From Catonia carolina (taxonomy: Eukaryota > Arthropoda > Insecta > Hemiptera > Achilidae): a stretch of DNA of 64,000 nt. The stretch is taken from the NCBI GenBank assembly GCA_035578175.1, contig JAQMRL010000004.1:36572901-36636900 (forward strand), written 5' to 3'. Position 1 is the first letter of the stretch. Every line of letters begins with the position of its first letter. The position numbers and the translations under genes are program-made. The notes under the pieces are model-generated. The model had not been told where the DNA came from. It made no database searches and saw only the letters and a program-made list of their open reading frames with translations. Below, piece by piece: positions 48,445 to 62,740 of this stretch.

Positions 48445-49749
48445 AAACCACTCAACCGATACAGTAATCACGACCGTTGTTCATTCGATGTTAATCGTAT
48501 CGCAGTCCGCGCGCAACTCTCTTTTGTACGATTAGTCAGATTAAATTTGAACGTTCTTTCATAACGACTTTGATAACATCCTTTCTTGCAAATCTGATTT
48601 TTCAAGTTACTTAAAATTAGGTAAATAATGAGATGTTAAATACTCGGCACAATTAATTTGAGTTTTTAGATCATTAGGGTAGAAGTTAGTTCAAACATTT
48701 ACAAGTTATCTGAAATAAAATGCAAAGTTAATTGGGTTACGTTTTTTGTTTTCTAACCGTATGTTCAGTAGAAAAGTCATTTGATGAGCAAAGCAGGTCT
48801 TCTAAAAAATTTTCAGTTCGCACCTTGCAAATGCGCCTTTAATATATTCACACTGCAAGGTCTAACTGTATAATAATCTACTGTCATATGTAGAAGGTCT
48901 AAAAGTGTTTATTTCACCAGTACTTCTTATGTTGTTATAATGTTTTAGTCGAAAATTGCTTCATTCGTGAAGAAAACAGAACTATTATTTTAGCCGTGGA
49001 AGTAGCAGTTGAAATTTTAAAAATATTTCACAGTTTAACTGCCTCTTGTAGGCAATACTAAATTTTCGCATCGCAAAAAAAAATAATGACACAAGCAGCG
49101 AATAAACGCGGAGAAATGTCAAAAATATTGCCTAGAAATTTTTCATATCGTTAACCGTTTTTAGTGTGACTGATTGTCGTTAAAAGGGCACAATTTGTAT
49201 TTTGCTCTTACTAGGTATTGTTCAAGTATATTCTAAATTTCAGTTTGGTAATGCCGGCGATTCTACTGACGATTAGTTGACAAAAAAACTTCAGAGACGT
49301 CCTAATTAGAATAAACTTTAATATACAATGAAAAGATCACAATGTGTTACGTTCGTATGTGGTTTTTGCATGGTAACCGACAAAATATTGTCTTAAATTT
49401 AAGCAAGCTTGTATGTGACAACGCAATCTATTCTTGTGCTTTCTTTTTATGACTTTTTTAATTTCATACTGTGAAAAGCAGTATAAATATACTGCTGTTT
49501 CATACAATAAACCATAATCATTCCGTACTGGGAAGAACCTTAACAAGTTTTAAAATGTTTTTGGTAGGCGTTTTAATTCTGGAAAGTATAGCATTTCAGT
49601 AGACGTTAATTGTTTAATATTCGGCCGTACCGTTAACTGGGCGGTGACAATGGACGGATTGATGTAAAAATGTAAGTCGACGTCACGCGCAGGAACAGTA
49701 CCTGACCAATCAGGAAGCTCGGTACTGACAAATGACGTAATACTGATTG

Positions 49750-52412
49750 AGACGTTTTCATTGGTTGATATCGGATGACGTAAGGAACTATTATGAGCCC
49801 TCTGATTGGACAATATTAACCAATCAAAATGTCGCCTCAGAAGACATCTGATTGGTTAGACATGAAAATTTTTCATTGGTTGAAAATACCAGTTTCAGAT
49901 TGGTCCAATATTATATCTTATATTGACGTCACACGGACTACACCGTCATTGTAGGCCGCCTCACTCGCAAGACCTAAATAATTATATTTTCAACTGTAGA
50001 TCAGTTCTATTAGATTTCAATTATATATTTTCAGATATGTTATAGACACAATTGGTGCAGAGTAAAAAAACATTCGTTAACTAACGCTTTATAATGATTA
50101 TTTCTTTGTTGATTTAGGATCCGATATTTAACTTAAAATATATAATTAATAAATATACACGTTCTGCGCCAACAGTGTAAAATTCCAATTAACAATTCAT
50201 GTCTCCTTAAAAAACATTAGAAATATAGTTGTGCAATGCTCTCTGTTTTTTATTGCTTTAGTTAAAAGTAAAACACAAATATGATAACAACTCTCTGAAA
50301 TAAGACTGTACGTATTGATAGACTACGCCTATGTTATTTAAGAAAGATGTTGGTTTTAACATTTACTTGAATAAACTATTATCAAATTATATATTTTGTA
50401 CGATTAATAAGATTCAATTTTTACATTCCTTCATAACATTGATAACATCCTTTCTTTCAAATCCAATCTATCAAGTAACTTAAAAGTAGGTAAATAATGA
50501 GATGTTAAATACTTGGCACAAATTTGGGTTTTTAGATCATTAGGCTTGATGTTCGTTCAAACATTTAAAGGTTATCTGAAATAAAAACTAAATATTTAAT
50601 TCGGTTATTTTGTTTATTGTTTCTAACCGTCTCACTCAGTAGAAGCGTGTTTTCATGAGCGTAGCAGGCCTTCTAAATAAATTTTCAGTTCGCACGATTC
50701 AAACGGCGCCTTTAATATTGTGACACTTATTGCTAAGGTCCGTTTCGGGATCTAGGTTATTAAATAATTAATAGACTAAAGTTTACAATTACAGATGTTT
50801 ATTTCACTAAAAGATTACAAAATAAATGATTAAACTAATTATAATTAAGAAATACAATAAATGATTAAATAATTCACTTAAAATAAATAACAAACAATAA
50901 ATAACTTAATAACTTACTTAGCCTACTTACAATCGCTTTTATAGATTATACTAACATACAACACAAGCTGAATTCACAGAACTAAACATTAACTTTACCC
51001 AATACACACACAACTAAGAGACGGTATAACAATCTTGAATCACTACAATACTCGGATGTGTAACCTGTAAATACACACCCCATTAATCTCTCGGCAAAGA
51101 TCACACGAATACTGACTGGACCGCCGCCCGAGGGCCTCCTTTTATTATCATTCACAAAGATCGTTCCAGAACAAAGTAGAGAAATCTACTCAAGTACAAA
51201 AATAACTCTTTATTAATGAATCCTAGAAAATCCCTTTGTTAACAAGTCAACTATTGTAAATAGAAACGTAAACAACCTCATAAACAACTTCATAAAAATA
51301 GCTGTACACAATAGTATACCTGAACTTTATGATAGTTATTTCAACCCTTATGAATGAATAGACACTTTTATGGTTACAACAGTCATTTACAAAACTGATC
51401 TTATTGTGTAGATTATTGTTAATTTATTATTTCTTAACTATGTTTATGAATGAAATTCTGGAAGATTCGTGAGCGATCCCGTCTTTTCTCGATCTTGTTA
51501 CAATATATTCACTGCAAGGTCTAACTGTATAATCATCTTCTGTCATTGTAAGAATCTCTAAAAGTGTTTATTTCATTAGTACCTCTTATTTTCTTAATAT
51601 GTTTTAGTCGAAAATTTGCTTCTTTCGCTAAGAAAACAGAACGATTATTGTAGCCGTGGAAGTAGCAGTTAAAATTTAAAAAAATATTTCACAGTTTAAC
51701 TGCATCTTGTAGGCAATACTAAATTTTCGCATCGCAAAATAAAATAATGACACAAGCAGCGAATAAACGCGGAGAAATGTCAAAAATATTGCCTAGAAAT
51801 TTTTCATATCGTTAACCGTTTTTAGTGGGACCGATTGTCGTTAAAAGGGCACGGGTTCTTGTTTGCTCTTACTAGGTATTGTTTAGGTATATTCTAAATT
51901 TCAGTTTGGTAATTCCGGCGAATCTACTGACGATTAGTTGAAAAAAAAAACTTCAGAGACGTCCTTATTAGAATAAACTTCAATATATAATGAAAAAATC
52001 ACAATGTGTTACGTTAGTATAGTAGTGTTTGCATGGTAGCCGACAAAATAATGTCTTAAATTTAAGCAAGCGTATATGTGACAACGCAAGCTATTGTTGT
52101 CCTTCCTTTTTATGACTTTTTTTATTTTATATTGTGAAAAGCAGTATAAATATACTGCTGTTTCATACAATAAACCATAATCATTCCGTACTCGGAGGAA
52201 CCTTAACAAGTTTAAAAATGTTTTTGTTACGCGTTTTAATTCTAGAAAGTATTGCATTTCAGTAGACGTTAATTGTTTAATATTCGGCCGTATCGTTAAC
52301 TGGGCGGTGACAATGGGCGGATTTATGTAAAAATGTAAGTCGACGTCACGCGCAGGAACAGTACCGGACCAATCAGAAAGCTCGATACTGACAAATGACG
52401 TAATACTGATTG
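49750..52412 (+). repeat. Unit U22, subfamily A with LTR
   Basis: 2,663 bp. It carries the solo LTR but not the TIR element, whose site reads intact as gttacgttagtatag near 52005. Confidence 0.9.
50719..51502 (-). mobile_element. Solo LTR, copy C
   Basis: 784 bp at the same site. The left flank aatat is the unmutated target, whereas copies A and B read agtat. This copy therefore branches off before the pair A/B. Confidence 0.75.
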
Positions 52413-54721
52413 AGACGTTTTCATTGGTTGATATCGGATGACGTAGTGAACTATTATGAGCCCTCTGATTGGACAATATTAACCAATCAAAATGTCGCCT
52501 CAGAAGACATCTGATTGGTTAGACATGAAAATTTTTCATTGGTTGAAAATACCAGTTTCTGATTGGTCCAATATTATATCTTATATTGACGTCACACGGA
52601 CTACACCATCATTGTAGGCCGCCTCACTCGCAAGACCTAAATAATTATATTTTCAACTGTAGATCAGTTCTATTAGATTTCAATTATAAGTTTTCAGATA
52701 TGTTATAGACACAATTGGTGCAGAGTAAAAAATCATTCGTTAACTAACGCTTAATAATGATTATTTCTTTGTTGATTTAGGATCCGATAATTAACTCAAA
52801 TATATAATTAAAATATACACGTTCTGCGCCACCAGTGTAAAATTCCAATTAACAATTCATTCCTCCATAAAAAACATTAGTAAATTAGTTGTGCATGGCT
52901 CTCTGTTTATTATTGCTTTAGTTAAAATTCAAACACAAAAATTATAATAACTCTCTGAAATAAGACCGTACGTATTGATAGACTACGCCTATGTTATTTA
53001 AGGAAGATGTTGGTTTGAACATTAAATTGAATAAACTATTATCAAATTATATTTTTTGTGGGATTAATAAGATTAAATTTTAACATTCCTTCATAACATT
53101 GATCACATCCTTTATTTCAAATCCAATCTATCAAGTAACTTGTTGTTGTTTAGTTCAACAGCCAAAAGGCGGGTTTGAACCTCCAAAGGTTTTACTAAGT
53201 AAAACGAGGAATGAGGTGATTTACAATTGCCTTCCTCACTGAGTGGAAAAGCATGCTTATCATCATGCCAGGCTCTCTGAAAAGCACATATTTTCCACTC
53301 TGTAAATGATGCCTTCACTTCATTCACCACAGGGACTGGCTGTACAATGAAATTCATTACTTTCAGAAAAGATAACTCTGATTAGTGCCTTTACACCTCT
53401 ACCTCTTCTGTTCTTCAATGATCCAGTCATTTAATTGACTGACCATGTGATAAGAAACAGAACTATTTTTTTTTGCCCTGCAACAAACAGATTGAGTGTA
53501 AATAATTTGACACTCCACCTGTCTGTTATGGGCAACAAGTAACTTAAAATTAGCTAAATAATGAGATGTTAAATACTTGGCACAATTAATTTCGGTTTTT
53601 AGATCATTAGGCTAGATGTTAGTTCAAACATTTACAGGTTATCTGAAATACAAACTAAATATTTAATTCGGTTATTTTTTTATTGTTTATAACCGTATCA
53701 CTCAGTAGAAGCGTGTTTTCATGAGCGTAGCAGGGCTTCTAAAAAAAATTTTAGTTCGCACGTTTCAAACGGCGCCGTTAATATATTCACTGCAAGGTCT
53801 AACTGCATAATCATCAACTGTCATTGTAACAATCTCTAAAAGTGTTTATTTCATTAGTACCTCTTATTTTCTTAATAATGTTTTAGTCGAAAATTTGCTT
53901 CTCTCGCTAAGAAAACAGAACGATTATTGTAGCAGTGGAAGTAGCAGTTAAAATTTAAAAAATATTTCACAGTTTAACTGCCTCTTGTAGGCAATACTAA
54001 ATTTTCGCATCACAAAATAAAAAAATGACACAAGCAGTCAATAAACGCGGAGAAATGTCAAAAATTTTGCCCAGAAATTTTTTATATTGTTAACCGTGTT
54101 TAGTGTGACTGATTGTCTTCATAAGGGCACAATTTGTATTTTGCTCTTACTTGGTATTGATAAAGTATATTCTAAATTTCGGTTTTATAATCCCGGCGAT
54201 TCTACTTAAGATTTTTTGACGAAAAACTTCAGTGACGTCCTTGTTAGAATTTACAAACTTTAATATACTTTATATATTGTTTTAACTTTAATATACAGTG
54301 AAAAAACCACATTTTGTTACGTTCGTATCGTAGTGTCTGCATGGTAGCCGACAAAATAATGTCTTAAATTTCAACAAGCTTGTATGTGACAACGCAATCT
54401 ATTCTTTTGCTTCCTTTTTATGACTTTTTTATTTCATAGTGTGAAAAGCAGGAGTGAATATACTGTTGTTACATACAATAATACCATAATCATTGCGTAC
54501 TCGGAAGAACCCTAACAAAATTTAACATGTTTTTGGTAGGTCTTTTAATTCTGGAACGTATTGCATTTCAGTAGACGTTATTCTCTATTATTCGGCCGTA
54601 TCATTAACTGGGCGGTGGCAATGGGCGGATCTTATGTAAAAATGTAAGGCGACGTCACGCGCAGGAAAAGTACGGGTTCAATCAGGAAGCTCGACACTGA
54701 CAAATGACGTAATACTGAATG
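52413..54721 (+). repeat. Unit U23, subfamily A with SINE
   Basis: 2,309 bp. Its last part is shared with U5 and U17 (gattttttgacg; doubled aactttaatatac at about 54256-54296). Confidence 0.9.
53142..53535 (-). mobile_element. SINE-like element, copy 7 (U23)
   Basis: 394 bp with target copies at 53132-53141 and 53536-53545, close to copy 5. Confidence 0.75.
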
Positions 54722-56589
54722 AGACGACTTCATTGGTTCATATCGGATGACGTAGTGAACTATAATGTTCTCTCTGATTGGACAATAATAACTAATCAAA
54801 ATAACGCCTAAGAAGACATCTGATTGGTTAGTTTTGGAGATTTTTTATTGGTTGAGAATACTAGTTTCTGATTGGTTCTATATTATATCTGCCATTGACG
54901 TCACACGCGCGTTGTCGACATTGTAGGCCGCCTTAACCGCAAGACCTAAATAATAATTTTTTTCTACTGTACATCAGTTCTATTATATTTTAGTAGTATA
55001 TTTTCGGATATGTTAAGGACACAAATAGTGCGAAAGAAATAAAATTTCGTTAAGTAACGCTCTCTAATGATTATTTCTTTGTTGATTTAGGAACTGATAG
55101 TTAACTCAAAACGTATAATAAAAATATACACGTTCTGCGCCAATAGTGTAAAACTCTAATCAGCAATTAATTCCTAGTTAAAATAACGTTAGAAAATTAG
55201 TTGTGCATTGCTCTCTTTTTTTATTGCTATAGTCAAAATTCAAGCGCAAAAATTTAAATAATTCTTAGAAATAAAACCGTGCGTATTGATGTACTACGCC
55301 TATGTTATTTAAGGAAGATGTTGGTTTGAACATTAAATTTAATAAACTATTATCAGATTATATTTTTTGTACGATTAGTAAGATTAAATTTGAACGTTCT
55401 TTCATAACGACTTTGATAACATCCTTTCTTACAAATCTGATTTTTAAAGTTACTTAAAATTAGGTAAATAATGAGATGTTAAATACTCGGCACAATTAAT
55501 TTGAGTTTTTAGAACATTAGGGTAGAAGTTAGTTCAAACATTTACAAGTTATCTGAAATAAACTGAAAAGTTAATTTGGTTACTTTCCTTGTTTTGTAAC
55601 CGTATGTTTCAGTAGAAAAGTCATTTGATTAGCAAAGCAGGTCTTCTAAAAAATTTTCAGTTCGCACCTTGCAAATGCGCCGTTAATATATTCACACTGC
55701 AAGGTCTAACTGTATAATAATCTACTGTCATATGAAGAAGGTCTAAAAGTGTTTATTTCACCAGTACTTCTTATGTTGTTATAATTTTTTAGTCGAAAAT
55801 TGTTTCATTCGTGAAGAAAACAGAACTATTATTTTAGCCGTGGAAGTAGCAGTTGAAATTTAAAAAATATTTCACAGTTTAACTGCCTCTTGTAGGCAAT
55901 ACTAAATTTTCGCATCGCAAAAAAAATAATGACACAAGCAGCGAAAAAACGCGGAGAAATTTCAAAAATGTTGCCTACATATTTTTCATATCGTTAACCC
56001 TTTTTAGTGTGACTGATTGTCGTTAAAAGGGCAGAATTTGTATTTTGCTCTTACTAGGTATTGTTTAAGTATATTCTAAATTTCAGTTTGGTAATGCCGG
56101 CGATTCTACTGACGATTAGTTGACAAAAAAACTTCAGAGACGTCCTTATTAGAATAAACTTTAATATACAATGAAACAATCACAGTGTGTTACGTTCGTA
56201 TAGTAGTGTTTGCATGGTAGCCGACAAAATAATGTCTTAAATTTAAGCAAGCTTATATGTGACAACGCAATCTATTCTTGTGCTTCCTTTTTATGACTTT
56301 TTTATTTCAAATTGTGAAAATCAGTATAAATATACTGCTGTTTCATACAATAAACCATAATCATTCCGTACTCAGAAAAACCTTAACAAGATTAAAAATG
56401 TTTTTGGTAGGCATTTTAATACTGGAAAATATAGCATTTCAGTAGACATTTTTGTTTAATATTCGGCCTTAATGTTTACTGGGCGGTGACAATGGACGGA
56501 TTTATGTAAAAATGCAAGTCGACGTCACGCGCAGCAACAATCGGACCAATCAGGAATCTCGATACTGACAAATAACGTAATACTCAATG
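54722..56589 (+). repeat. Unit U24, subfamily B
   Basis: 1,868 bp, the counterpart of U1 (shared gaaacaatcacagtgtg at about 56172 and gtagacatttttg). No insertion. Confidence 0.9.
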
Positions 56590-58464
56590 AGACGACTTTA
56601 TTGGTTGATATCGAATGACGTAGTGAACTATAATGAGCTCTATGATTGGACAATATTAACCAATCAAAATGACGCCTAAGAAGACATCTGATTGGTTAGG
56701 TTTGAAGGTTTTTTCATTGGTTGAGAATACTAGTTTCTGATTAGTCCAATATTATATCTTTTATTGACGTCACACGGACGTCACCGTCATCATAGGCCGC
56801 CTCACTCGCAAGACCTAGATAATTATATTTTCAAGAAGTGTAGATCAGTTCTATTAGATTTCAATTATATATTTTCAGATATGTTATAGACACAAGTGGT
56901 GCAGAAGAAAAAAACATTCGTTAACTAACGCTTTATAATGATTATTTCTTTGTTGATTTAGGATCCGATATTTAACTCAAAATATACAATTAAAATATAC
57001 ACGTTCTGCGCCAACAGTGTAAAACTCCAATCAGCAATTCGTTCCTCCTTAAAAAACATTAGAAATTTAGTAGTGCATGGCACTCTGTTTATTATTGCTT
57101 TAGTTATAATTCAAACACAAAAATTATAACAACTCTCTGAAATAAGACCGTACGTATTGATAGACTACGCCTCTGTTATATAAAGATGATGTTGGTTTGA
57201 ATATTAAATTGAATAAACTATTATCAAATTTTTTTTTTGTACGATTAATAAGATTCAATTTTTACATTCCTTCATAACATTGATAACATCCTTTCTTTTA
57301 AATCCAATCTATCAAGTAACTTTAAATTAGGTTAATAATAAGATGTTAAATACTTGGCAAAATGAATTTGGGTTTTAAGATCATTAGGGTAGATGTTAGT
57401 TCAAACATTTACAGGTTTTCTGAAATAAAAACCAAATATTTAATGGGATATTTTTTTATTGTTTATAAACGTATCACTCAGTAGAAGCGTGTTTTCATGA
57501 TCGTAGCAGGCCTTCTAAAAATATTTTCAGTTCTCACGTTTCAAACGGCGCCTTTAATATATTCACAGCAAGGTCTAACGGCATAATCATTAACTGTCAT
57601 TGTAAGAATCTCTAAAAGTGTTTATTTCATTAGTACCTTTTATTTTCTTAATATGTTTTAGTCAAAAATTTGCTTCAATCGCTAAGAAAACAGAACGATT
57701 ATTGTAGCCGTGGAAGTAGCAGGTGAAATTTAAAAAATATTTAACAGTTTAATGTTTCTAATAGGCAATACTAATTTTCGCATCATAAAATAAAATAATG
57801 AAAATATCTGCGAATAAACGCGGAGAAATGTAAGAAATATTGCCTAGAAAGTTTTCATATCGTTAACCGTTTTTAGTGTGACTGATTGTCGTTAAAAGGG
57901 CACAGGTTCTATTTTGCTCTTACTAGGTATTGTTTAAGTATATTCTAAATTTTAGTTTGGTAATTCCGGCGATTCTACTAACGATTAGTTGACAAAAAAA
58001 AACTTCAGAGACGTCCTTATTAGAATAAACTTTAATATACTATAAAAAAAAACACAATGTGTTACGTTAGTATAGTAGTGTTTGCAAGGTAGCCGACAAA
58101 ATAATGTCTTAAATTTAAGCAAGCTTAGATGTGACAACGCAAGCTATTGTTGTCCTTCCTTTTTATGACTTTTTTTATTTCATATTGTGAAAAGCAGTAT
58201 AAATTTATTGCTGTTTCATACAATAAACCAAATCATTCCGTACTCGGAAGAACCTTAACAAATTTAAAAAAGTTTTTGTTACGCCATTTAATTCTCGAAA
58301 GTATAGCATTTCAGTAGACGTTAATTGTTTAATATTCGGCCGTATCGTTAACTGGGCGGAAACAATGGGCAGATTTATGTAAAAATGTAAGTAGACGTCA
58401 CGAGCAGGAACAGTACCGGACCAATCAGGAAGCTCGGTACTGACAAATGACGTAATACTGATTG
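56590..58464 (+). repeat. Unit U25, subfamily A
   Basis: 1,875 bp, the counterpart of U2. Tandem twin of U26 from about 56700 onward, with shared rare variants such as caagtggtgcag and tttataaacgtatc. Confidence 0.9.
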
Positions 58465-60331
58465 AGACGTTTTCATTGGTTGATATCGGATGGCTATAAT
58501 GAGCCCTCTGATTGGACAATATTAACCAATCAAAATGACGCCTAAGAAGACATCTGATTGGTTAGGTTTGAAGGTTTTTTCATTGGTTGAGAATACTAGT
58601 TTCTGATTAGTCCAATATTATATCTTTTATTGACGTCACACGGACGTCACCGTCATCATAGGCCGCCTCACTCGCAAGACCTAGATAATTATATTTTCAA
58701 GAAGTGTAGATCAGTTCTATTAGATTTCAATTATATATTTTCAGATATGTTATAGACACAAGTGGTGCAGAAGAAAAAAACATTCGTTAACTAACGCTTT
58801 ATAATGATTATTTCTTTGTTGATTTAGGATCCGATATTTAACTCAAAATATACAATTAAAATATACACGTTCTGCGCCAACAGTGTAAAACTCCAACCAG
58901 CAATTCGTTCCTCCTTAAAAAACATTAGAAATTTAGTAGTGCATGGCACTCTGTTTATTATTGCTTTAGTTATAAATCAAACACAAAAATTATAACAACT
59001 CTCTGAAATAAGACCGTACGTATTGATAGACTACGCCTCTGTTATATAAAGATGATGTTGGTTTGAATATTAAATTGAATAAACTATTATCAAATTTTTT
59101 TTTTGTACGATTAATAAGATTCAATTTTTACATTCCTTCATAACATTGATAACATCCTTTCTTTTAAATCCAATCTATCAAGTAACTTTAAATTAGGTTA
59201 ATAATAAGATGTTAAATACTTGGCAAAATGAATTTGGGTTTTAAGATCATTAGGGTAGATGTTAGTTCAAACATTTACAGGTTTTCTGAAATTAAAAACC
59301 AAATATTTAATGGGATATTTTTTTATTGTTTATAAACGTATCACTCAGTAGAAGCGTGTTTTCATGATCGTAGCAGGCCTTCTAAAAATATTTTCAGTTC
59401 TCACGTTTCAAACGGCGCCTTTAATATATTCACAGCAAGGTCTAACGGCATAATCATTAACTGTCATTGTAAGAATCTCTAAAAGTGTTTATTTCATTAG
59501 TACCTTTTATTTTCTTAATATGTTTTAGTCAAAAATTTGCTTCAATCGCTAAGAAAACAGAACGATTATTGTAGCCGTGGAAGTAGCAGGTGAAATTTAA
59601 AAAATATTTAACAGTTTAATGTTTCTAATAGGCAATACTAATTTTCGCATCATAAAATAAAATAATGAAAATATCTGCGAATAAACGCGGAGAAATGTAA
59701 GAAATATTGCCTAGAAAGTTTTCATATCGTTAACCGGTTTTAGTGTGACTGATTGTCGTTAAAAGGGCACAGGTTCTATTTTGCTCTTACTAGGTATTGT
59801 TTAAGTATATTCTAAATTTTAGTTTGGTAATTCCGGCGATTCTACTAACGATTAGTTGACAAAAAAAAACTTCAGAGACGTCCTTATTAGAATAAACTTT
59901 AATATACTATAAAAAAAAACACAATGTGTTACGTTAGTATAGTAGTGTTTGCAAGGTAGCCGACAAAATAATGTCTTAAATTTAAGCAAGCTTAGATGTG
60001 ACAACGCAAGCTATTGTTGTCCTTCCTTTTTATGACTTTTTTTATTTCATATTGTGAAAAGCAGTATAAATTTACTGCTGTTTCATACAATAAACCAAAT
60101 CATTCCGTACTCGGAAGAACCTTAACAAATTTAAAAATGTTTTTGTTACGCCATTTAATTCTCGAAAGTATAGCATTTCAGTAGACGTTAATTGTTTAAT
60201 ATTCGGCCGTATCGTTAACTGGGCGGAAACAATGGGCAGATTTATGTAAAAATGTAAGTCGACGTCACGAGCAGGAACAGTACCGGACCAATCAGGAAGC
60301 TCGGTACTGACAAATGACGTAATACTGATTG
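58465..60331 (+). repeat. Unit U26, subfamily A
   Basis: 1,867 bp, almost the same as U25 over its length. It starts with the atcggatggctataatgag core variant, which is found here and in U27 but not in U25 or U2. Confidence 0.9.
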
Positions 60332-62250
60332 AGACGTTTTCATTGGTTGATATCGGATGGCTATAATGAGCCCTCTGATTGGACAATATTAACCAATCAA
60401 AATGACGCCTAAGAAGACATCTGATTGGTTAGGTTTGAAGGTTTTTTCATTGGTTGAGAATACTAGTTTCTAATTGGTCCAATATTATATATTTTATTGA
60501 CGTCACACGGACTACACCGCCATTGTAGGCCGCCTCACTCGCAAGACCTAAATAATTATATTTTCTACTGTAGATCAGTTCTATTAGATTTTAATTATAT
60601 ATTTTCAGATATGTTATAGACACAAATGGTGCAGAATTAAAATCATTCGTTAACTAACGCTTTATAATGATTATTTCTTTGTTGATTTAGGATCCGATAA
60701 TTAACTCAAAATATATAATTAAAATATACACGTTCTGCGCCAACAGTGTGAAATTCCAATTAACAATTCATGTCTCCTTAAAAAAACGTTAGAAATTTAG
60801 TTGTGCATGGCTCTCTGTTTATTATTGCTTTAGTTAATAGTCAAACAAAAAAATTACAATAACTCTCTGAAATAAGACCGTACGTATTGACAGACTACGC
60901 CTATGTTTTATAAGCAAGATGTTGGTTTGAACATTAAATTGAGTAAACTATTATCAAATTATATTTTTTGTACGATTAATAAGATTCAATTTTTACATTT
61001 CTTCATAACATTGATAACATCCTTTCTTTCAAATCCAATTTATTAAATAACTTAAATATAGGTAAATAATGAGATGTTAAATACTTGGCACAATTAATTT
61101 AAGTTTTTAGATCATTAGGCTAGATGTACGTTCAAACATTTACAGGTTATCTAAAATAAAAAATAAATATTTAATTCGGTTACTTTTTTTATTGTTTATA
61201 ACCGCTCACTCAACCGCTCACTCAACCGCTCGCTTGGTTATTATTGTTTAAATCGCTTCACTCAGTAGAAGCGTGTTTTCATGAGCGTAGCAGGCCTTCT
61301 AAAAATATTTTCAGTTCGCACGTTTCAAACGGCGCCTTTAATATATTCACTGCAAGGTCTAACTGCATAATCATCAACTGTCATTGTATGAAACTCTAAA
61401 AGTGTTTATTTCATTAGTACCTCATATTTTCTTTATATGTTTTAGTCGAAAATTTGCTTCTCTCGCTAAGAAAACAGAAAGATTATTGTAGCCGTGGAAG
61501 TAGCAGTTAAAATTTAAGAAATATTTCACAGTTTAACTGCCTCTTGTGGGCAATACTAAATTTTCGCATCGCAAAATAAAATAATGACACAAGCAGCGAA
61601 TAACGTCGGAGAAATGTCAAAAATATTGCCAAGAAATATTTCATATCGTTAACCGTTTTTAGTGTGACTGATTGTCGTTAAAAGGGCACAGGTTCTATTT
61701 TGCTCGTACTAGGTATTGTTAAAGTATATTCTAAATTTCAGTTTGGTAATTCCGGCGATTCTACTGACGATTAGTTGACAAAAAAAACTTCAGAGACGTC
61801 CTTATTAGAATAAACTTTAATATACAATGAAAAAATCACAATGTGTTACGTTAGTAGAGTAGTGTTTGCATGGTAGCCGACAAAATAATGTCTTAAATTT
61901 AAGCAAGCTTATATGTGACAACGCAAGCTATTGTTGTCCTTCCTTTTTATGACTTTTTTTATTTCATATTGTGAAAAGCAGTATAAATAGTACTGATGTT
62001 TCATACCATATATCATAATCATTCCATACTCGGAAGAACCTTAACAAGTTTAAAAATGTTTTTGTTACGCGTTTTAATTCTAGAAAGTATAGCATTTCAG
62101 TAGACGTTAATTGTTTAATATTCGGCCGTATCGTTAACTGGGCGGTGACAACGGGCGGATTTATGTAAAAATGTAAGTCGACGTCTCGCGCAGGAACAGT
62201 ACCGGACCAATCAGAAAGCTTGATACTAACAATGGACGTAATACTGATTG
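60332..62250 (+). repeat. Unit U27, subfamily A with minisatellite
   Basis: 1,919 bp with the ctcactcaaccg repeats at 61201-61245. Counterpart of U3 and U10. Confidence 0.9.
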
Positions 62251-62740
62251 AGACGTTTTCATTGGTTGATATCGGGTGACGGAGTGAACTATTATGAGCC
62301 CTCTGATTGGACAATATTAACCAATCAAAAGAAGAACCCTAAAAAAAAGAAGAACCCTAACAAAATTTAACATGTTTTTGGTAGGTGTTTTAATTCTGGA
62401 ACGTTTGCATTTCAGTAGACGTTATTCTCTATTATTCGGCCGTATCATTAACTGGGCGGTGGCAATGGGCGAATCTTATGTAAAAATGTAAGGCGACGTC
62501 ACGCGCAGGAACAGTACCGGATCAATCAGGAAGCTCGACACTGACAAATGACTGAATGAGACGACTTCATTGGTTCATATCGGATGACGTAGTGAACTAT
62601 AAGCAGCTCTCTGATTGGACAATAATAACTAATCAAAATCACGCCTAAGAAGACATCTGATTGGTTAGTTTTGGAGATTTTTCAGTGGTTGAGAATACTC
62701 TACTCTGATTGGTCCTATATTATACCTGCGTTTGACGTCA
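62140..62740. promoter_or_regulatory. Double promoter-like core (U28/U29)
   Basis: From GGGCGG at 62140 to TGACGTCA at 62733-62740, with the same motif set as at 5548-6150. One difference is cacgtgcg in place of cacgcgcg after the last motif. Confidence 0.5.
62251..62558 (+). repeat. Unit U28, truncated 308 bp unit
   Basis: Same truncation junction as U4. The ggtgacggagtg variant in the core is shared with U20. Confidence 0.9.

Larger units (their letters stand above)
45998..48521 (-). mobile_element. RTE-like LINE, copy 2, internally deleted
   Basis: Same target duplication (45983-45997, 48522-48536). It keeps the 3' region, the ORF2 C end, the right part of the mariner-type element, the jockey-like fragment and the LINE 5' end. 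About 4.1 kb matching 18723-22833 of copy 1 is gone; the junction at 46681 lies on a shared tat. ORF1, the endonuclease and the polymerase core are lost. Confidence 0.85.
45339..49749 (+). repeat. Unit U21, subfamily B split by LINE copy 2
   Basis: The array parts are 45339-45997 and 48537-49749, together 1,872 bp. The LINE sits at the same base as in U12. Confidence 0.9.
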
